64,000 bases of DNA, from positions 248,001-312,000 of the forward strand of contig JAULBX010003332.1 in assembly GCA_032358255.1 (NCBI GenBank), given 5' to 3'. Each line of letters begins with the position of its first letter. Position 1 is the stretch's first letter. The notes beneath the pieces are model-generated. The model was not told the DNA's origin. It did no database searches and saw nothing but the letters and a program-made list of their open reading frames with translations. Made by a program: the position numbers and the translations under genes. Shown here one piece after another: positions 58,580 to 64,000 of this stretch. This DNA comes from Heterotrichella gracilis (Eukaryota > Sar > Xanthophyceae > Tribonematales > Xanthonemataceae).

Positions 58580-58980
58580 TCAGGGGTCTGGGATTAGGGT
58601 TTAGGTTTAGGGTGTATTGCATGTAGCACCGATGGATCCCACACCTTGACGTCCAGCTGGGTCAGGCTGCGCATCTGCGGGAGGGATTAGGGTTTATGAG
58701 TAGGGTTTATGTGAAGGGTTTATAAGTAGGGTTTATTTTAGGAGTGTGTCACATGTAGCACCGCCGGGCACTGATTGTATAGGGATTAACTGCTAATATT
58801 ACTTTTGAGCCGCTCCCGGGGAATGCATGTTCTATACATCCATATAGAACATGGCCAGAACAGAGGGCTCCCACACCTTTACGCCCAGGGTCAGGCTGCG
58901 TATCTGCGGACGTGGGGTTAGAGTTTGGAGTTAGGGTTTGGGATTAGGGTTAACTGCACCGTCAGGGTTTTGGGGTTTAC
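58580..58980. repeat. Degenerate interstitial telomere-like repeats
   Basis: Runs built on TTTAGGG and TTAGGG words occur at about 58590-58612, 58684-58740 and 58916-58952, each beside one ArfGAP-like fragment. Other short runs lie in introns or spacers near 692-782, 1410-1455, 41696-41712 and 60642-60672. Confidence 0.75.
58826..58853. repeat. 11-bp inverted repeat with 6-nt loop
   Basis: CATGTTCTATA (58826-58836) pairs exactly with TATAGAACATG (58843-58853) in the spacer between two ArfGAP-like fragments. Confidence 0.8.
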
Positions 58981-59035
58981 GAAACGTTCAAGATTCCCAC
59001 ACCTTGACCCTCAGGGCCAGGCAGCGCACCTGGGT

Positions 59036-60350
59036 GCATGGGTGGGTGTGGTGGTGGAGAAAGTCCAGTAAGCCCCCGAAAGAACCCATTGGGAATGGGA
59101 CTTATTGGGAAGTGTGGTACCCCTTCTATACGAATTGATCACATTTGCCATACAATACATATATGAAAGGGGAGGAGGTTGCCCATTGCCCCCGCGCTGA
59201 TGGAGAGTGGGGATACACTGCGGGGTGTGAAACTGTAAATGCCGGTCTTCATTAGTGGACGTCTCCCAAAGAAACTGCCAGTGTTACACCAGATTGTATT
59301 GCAAGTTTGGTTATTATTTTATTGTAATACGCACATCAATTGAAACCACACTAAACGTAACTGATTTGCGCAGCCAGCGCCAAGCCCTGCACAGGTCACA
59401 AAGCTTGGATGTCACAAGACAACCACTGCAGCATGTTGGGGAGATTGGATATGTGAAGAACATATTCATGTCACAGCTCTAGTGCAGTCCAATCATTGAT
59501 GTTGTGCCAGGTCACGTTATTACTACTGTTGCCGCAGTGGCAGCATGGCATGATGATCTCAGTGTCTAGTTACAGGCTGGGGAGTCTTCTAACTTAGGCC
59601 CATACCCTTTCAAAACCCTCGAGGGCAATTCGGCGGGCAGTCAAAGAATACCCTGTAGGGTTTGGATCGTCCCATGATGCGCATTGGGTAGATGCTGAGA
59701 TTTTAGGCAAATTGGGTGAACTTTACGCGAGCGTGAGGCGAGCGATGCGGATTTTGTGGGCGATTCACAATGGGCGAGATCTGATAGTGCTGTCGACAAC
59801 AGCCCTGTTGGTGAACGATTATGCTGGTTACGGGGCGAATGCCCAGCCGCATACGTAAGGCTTGGCGGCAATTTCCTGGCACCACGCAGGGGCTGTATTG
59901 CACCTGCTCGAAAACTGCCCAATGAATTTGCAGCCCACCCGCCGCGTATTTGTAGCTAGGTGGTGGACCCCTTTGCCTGCGCAGCGCTCTGCTTGTATAA
60001 AGACACCTTTGGAAGCTTGAAGGCGAGTTCCAGCTCTGCTATCTGCTTAGTGCTGAGACTGCTTGTACTGGTTTAAAGTCCGTTAACTGACATGCGTGAC
60101 CAAAGCTAGTCAAAGTCTGTGTGCTGCGTAAACTTCTGCAGGTGCAGGTGCATTACTGTCACAGTGTGCAAACCATTCTGAACAGACGCCAGCAGTGCGT
60201 TAGCAAAGTGTTGCAAAGGGAGTTGTGACGGCTGTCTGTTTATTGTTATCATAGTGTGGTGGCACTGCAATCTCTTGAGCCGCTATCGATACCTGCTGTG
60301 CACTCAAAAGTTTGATCACAGCCGCCCCACTTTGACCCAACACCCTCACC
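59036..60350. other. Intergenic region upstream of the hexose symporter
   Basis: About 1.3 kb with no supported gene. It should contain the symporter promoter. Open frames at 59641-59959 show no family features. Confidence 0.55.
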
Positions 60351-63300
60351 ATGGCTGGCGGCGGTGTAGACGCTGCGGTAGGCAAGAGGGCCCAGTACTA
60401 CAATGGCAAAACCACGGTGTATGTCGTTTTCTGTGCCCTCATGGCAGCCAGTGGTGGACTGTTGTTCGGCTACGACATTGGTGTCACAGGGGGGGTCACT
60501 GCAATGGCGCCATTCCTTCAGAAATTCTTCCCTGACGTCTACGCAAAGACAGAGAACGAAGTGGACACCAACCCCTACTGCAAGTACTCCAATCCGGTGA
60601 GTGCAAGCCCAGGGCATGCAATGCTTGGCACAGTAATTGTTTAGGGTCTAGGGTTTAGGGTCTAGGTTTTAGTGCCAGAAGTGGTGTTGACTGGTCCCTC
60701 GTGGTCAAATTTTGCTGTTAAAAAGGCACTGACTTCATCAATCGAATTTGACAGACCCAATTACTAATGGACGGTCCGCCGCAACTGAAGAATTGGTTGC
60801 CTTTACCTGCATGCGCATTTGGGTTCAGTGGCAATCTGGCAGTGACCATGACCTCCATGAATGAACCTGCAGCTGGATGTACTGCAGATCACGTGGTTCC
60901 CATAGTGCTCAGGGATAGTTCCACACTCAGTTATAGCCCCAACACGCAGCAAAGATGGTGCTGTTGATGACTCTCTGTGCATGTATCTAGCAAGCCTTGA
61001 ACATTACCCTTGCCGCTGCAGAAACTGCAAGCCTTCACGTCCACGCTTTTCCTGGCTGGCCTGTTTTTCAGCCCAATAGCGGGATACATCACCAGGCACT
61101 ACGGGCGCAAGATGAGTATGCTGCTGGGTGGCCTCAACTTCTGCCTTGGGGTGGGGCTGTGCGCTGGAGCCCACAACGTGGCGATGCTTTGTAGCGGACG
61201 CGCTTTCCTTGGTGAGCAAAGTCCTGATTCCAAAACTTGAAATAGTAACAGTTGAATGGTCCTGTGGCACTGGCCAATAGTGCACTGCGCATTAGGAGGA
61301 GCCCTCCATCTCACTGAGTCATGCAGAGTGTTATGGTAAACCGCAGTAGCAGTCATTGCTGCTAAATGAGTGCCTACAGTGTGCGTGTGTGAAGCGCCAG
61401 TCTGGTAATGAAATGGAGGAGCCTCAGGCAACACTAGCATGTGCATGGCAAGTTGTTTATTTTTATTTAGTTCTTTATTTTATGCAATTTGTGCGTTAGT
61501 AATCATATGCCTTACCAGCGGCGATGAGTGGGCCCCAGAGGGTTTGGCAAAGGCCAGTTCACCAAGGAGGTGCCGGCCTGTTAAAAGCAAGCAATGTGCT
61601 GCAGAATTTGTCTTGTGACATCAAGCATTGTGACCTGTGCAGGGTTTGGCGTCGGCTGCGCAAACCAGTCTGTCCCGCTCTACCTGTCGGAGGTTGCTCC
61701 CATCCACCGCCGCGGCATGCTGAACCAGCTGTTCCAGATGGCAACCACCATCGGCATCCTGGTGGCCCAGCTCATCAACTACGGCACCTACTATATCCAT
61801 GACTGGGGCTGGCGCCTGTCCATTGGGCTGGCAGCCGTGCCTGCTGTGCTGCTGACCATTGGCGCCCTCGTGGTGCCCGAGACACCCAACTCCCTGATCC
61901 AGAGAGGTGAGACTCAAAAGCCATCCAGGCTGTACAATGCTGCTCAGTGTGACCATCTAAGAGCACTGTAGTGCATACAAGCATTGCATTGCATACAAGC
62001 ATCTGCAAAAGTATTATATTGGGCATGCACTACCTTGCGCCATGGGGGTCATGCAATCTTTAAATGTCCACTGTAAACTTGGTGATAGTTTGGCAATGCG
62101 CACTGTAGGGCTTACAAGGGGCACTGCGGGTTTTGAACGCTGTCCAGCATCAGTGATCATGCATGCCATCCTTGTAGTTCACCTCCCTCGACCATTTGCG
62201 CCTTCACAATGTATCCTCCCCCCCTTGTAGGTCACCTGGAGAAGGGGCGCGCAGTCCTGGAGCGCATCCGAGGCACCAAGGATGTGGATGCTGAGTACCA
62301 GGACATCTACGAGTCAGCGCAGGAGGCCAACATGATCAAGCACTCCTACCGCAACCTGTGCAAGAGGCATAATCTGCCCAAGCTGGTGCTGTGCATCGCC
62401 ATCCCTACCTTCCAGCAGTTCACGGGTGCGGGGTGATGGAAGTGGTGGGGCATTGAGCAGGTGACGAAGTGGTGTGCAACAGCTAGCGCTGCAAAGTGTG
62501 TAGTGTTACGCAATTCTCAGGATGCTAAGTAAAGTCCCATGCCGAATGTATGCATTTAAACTAAGTGTAGTTGGCAAAAATCTGAGCATAGTGAGGATTA
62601 CGTATCACTACCAAGTTTGCAATGCTAGCTGCTGAACACTTTGTGTACCATAGGAAAGTGCATCAGCACGCTCTATGCCCTGCTCAGATTCCACGCTAAA
62701 CTGTGCCTGTCATTGTCAGTGTCAGCAACAACTTTATCTTAAATTTGATCTTTGTGGTTCACCCGTTTGGGATGGTCGCAATATTCTAAATGTGATGCCC
62801 CTGACACCCTCCTGCAGGTATTAACGCCATAATGTTTTACGTTCCCGTTCTCTTCAATTCCCTGGGAGTGGGGCGCAAGATGTCGCTCATCCAGACCTGC
62901 ATCATCGGTGCCGTGAATGTGCTGTCCACCTTTGTGGCACTGTTCGCGGCTGACAGGGCGGGCAGGCGCTTCCTTTTCTTGGAGGGGGGCATGCAGATGG
63001 CCATCGCACAGGTAAGTTGTGTATTGCAGCTGTATTGACGAAGTGGTAGGGCCCAAACAGGTTATCATGATGCTCATTGGCATTTGCTTGAATTTCTTTG
63101 GGTTTCCATAGTGATGTGATGCTGCAAAGCTACAGACACATGTGGGACAGTGCATAGCAGCCTGCCATAGTATGCCGCTTGCAGGCACTGATTGGTGAGA
63201 GGAGTACATAGTAACGGGCATGACAATACTTGCTGACACTGGAATCTCATATAATGTGGATATGTGCAAGTTGGATATTTGTCCATGCACCCCATGTTGT

Positions 63301-64000
63301 TGCAATCTTTTTGCACCCTGGCCTGTGGGTATATCCTACTTATTCACTCTTTGCCATTGCCTGCAGATCATCACTGGCATCGTGATCGGTGTGGAGTTTG
63401 GCAAGACAGACAACGGCAAGCTGCCAGACGCTTCAGCCATTGGCATCCTTGTGGTCATCTGTGTGTTTGTGGCGGCCTTCGCGTGGTCCTGGGGACCCCT
63501 GGGGTGGCTGGTGCCGTCTGAAATTCAGACTCTGGAGACTCGCTCTGCTGGCCAGTCTGTCAACGTGACAATGAACTTCTTCTGGTCGTTTGTCATTGGT
63601 GAGTTTTTGGGTGGTGAAGGCTGCATTGCACTCTTCAGGCATTTGGGTCACATCAAATCAGTTCAACTTTGGGTTCTTCTGTCAAGAGAGTAGGGCAGTA
63701 TGCATATGCTGCTACTACTCCTTGCATGCCAAACATCTGCGGTGTAACAAACTACGCCTGATGGGAATCATTAGCTACAAATTAGGATAATGCCAGCGAC
63801 ACACAAGATAACGTATATCTAGTGTACGCAAAGCACTTCTTTTTGAAATTGCCTCAGTAATATCGGCAGTGTGCTGAGGAAGATTTGATGATAAAGGTGG
63901 GTTTGCTATCTGTAACTGACAATGCGTATCCCGGTGTGTCATACAGGTCAGTGGTTCCTCCAGATGCTGTGCACCATGCGATGGGGCATCTTCCTGTTCT
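60351..64000 (+). CDS. Hexose:proton symporter (HUP/STP family), 3' end off the right edge
   Basis: Seven exons are seen: 60351-60596, 61022-61211, 61643-61906, 62231-62425, 62818-63011, 63367-63598, 63947 to the edge. They join in frame as a major-facilitator sugar transporter close to Chlorella HUP1 and plant STP proteins. Signatures: [19 protein letters not shown] (helix 1), [10 protein letters not shown] (loop 2-3), [31 protein letters not shown] (helix 6 end), [17 protein letters not shown] (helix 7), [12 protein letters not shown] (loop 8-9), [16 protein letters not shown] (helix 10) and [13 protein letters not shown]. The protein would take up hexose with protons at the plasma membrane. 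The start Met (MAGGGVD) matches the usual N-terminus length. Helices 11 (end) and 12 and the C-terminus lie outside the window. Confidence 0.95.

Larger units (their letters stand above)
58440..59035 (-). pseudogene. Repeated ArfGAP-like exon fragments among telomere-like repeats
   Basis: Four related segments end (minus-strand acceptors) at 59029, 58903, 58674 and 58565. Each begins after CAG and reads like (V/I/M)RSLTxLDVKVWEP, the conserved core of ArfGAP domains, which activate GTP hydrolysis by Arf GTPases. The lowest copy runs on with GNRFANTVWEA, the next ArfGAP block, and then becomes hard to follow: one frame gives RGVGRGP, another gives NAWMWCKEDSYEE before a GTGAGT donor. The segments are separated by GGGTTTAGGG-like tracts. 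No zinc-finger exon (CX2CX16CX2C) was found upstream. It is probably a broken or partial gene copy; a real gene with undetected exons remains possible. Confidence 0.5.

Overview
The window is nuclear DNA of a green-lineage (Viridiplantae) alga. It is dense in short GT-AG introns and carries plant-type genes: a RAD16 helicase with the plant C2HC insert, a calcium-dependent protein kinase, a TL29-type thylakoid-lumen peroxidase homologue, a HUP/STP hexose:proton symporter, and receptor-like and U-box kinases. Telomere-like TTTAGGG runs occur inside introns. The exact class cannot be fixed from the sequence alone; chlorophyte is the best guess. I rebuilt exons by hand from splice signals and protein family patterns, and almost all models close in frame across every junction.

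Layout. 1-8124 (-): RAD16-type SNF2 helicase, running off the left edge. 10061-14560 (+): CDPK whose intron 8 holds a 66-G run and the window's only N gap. 16777-25426 (-): LRR protein in which a tandem array of about 31 near-identical 81-bp exons each encodes one 27-residue repeat. 26170-32209 (-): four-helix-bundle, kinase and U-box fusion. 34923-36745 (-): small secreted Cys/Gly-rich protein. 38056-40290 (+): TL29 homologue. 40889-42266 (-): SAM methyltransferase. 43062-43880 (+): A-type iron-sulfur carrier (ISCA1-like). 45138-45907 (-): unidentified 182-residue protein. 47134-55088 (-): receptor kinase with a carbohydrate-binding-like ectodomain. 58430-59035 (-): ArfGAP-like exon fragments among telomere-like repeats. 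60351-64000 (+): hexose symporter, running off the right edge.

No operon logic applies, but four minus-strand genes between 16.8 and 55.1 kb look like surface sensing or signalling parts: LRR protein, 4HB-kinase-U-box, secreted Cys/Gly protein and CBM-type receptor kinase. The strongest candidates for something undescribed are the 4HB-kinase-U-box architecture, the CBM receptor kinase and the modular LRR exon array.

Mobile DNA is limited to a short SINE-like family (four copies, one with a perfect 16-bp target duplication) and several perfect or near-perfect palindromes in introns. I saw no virus-like element, tRNA, rRNA or CRISPR.
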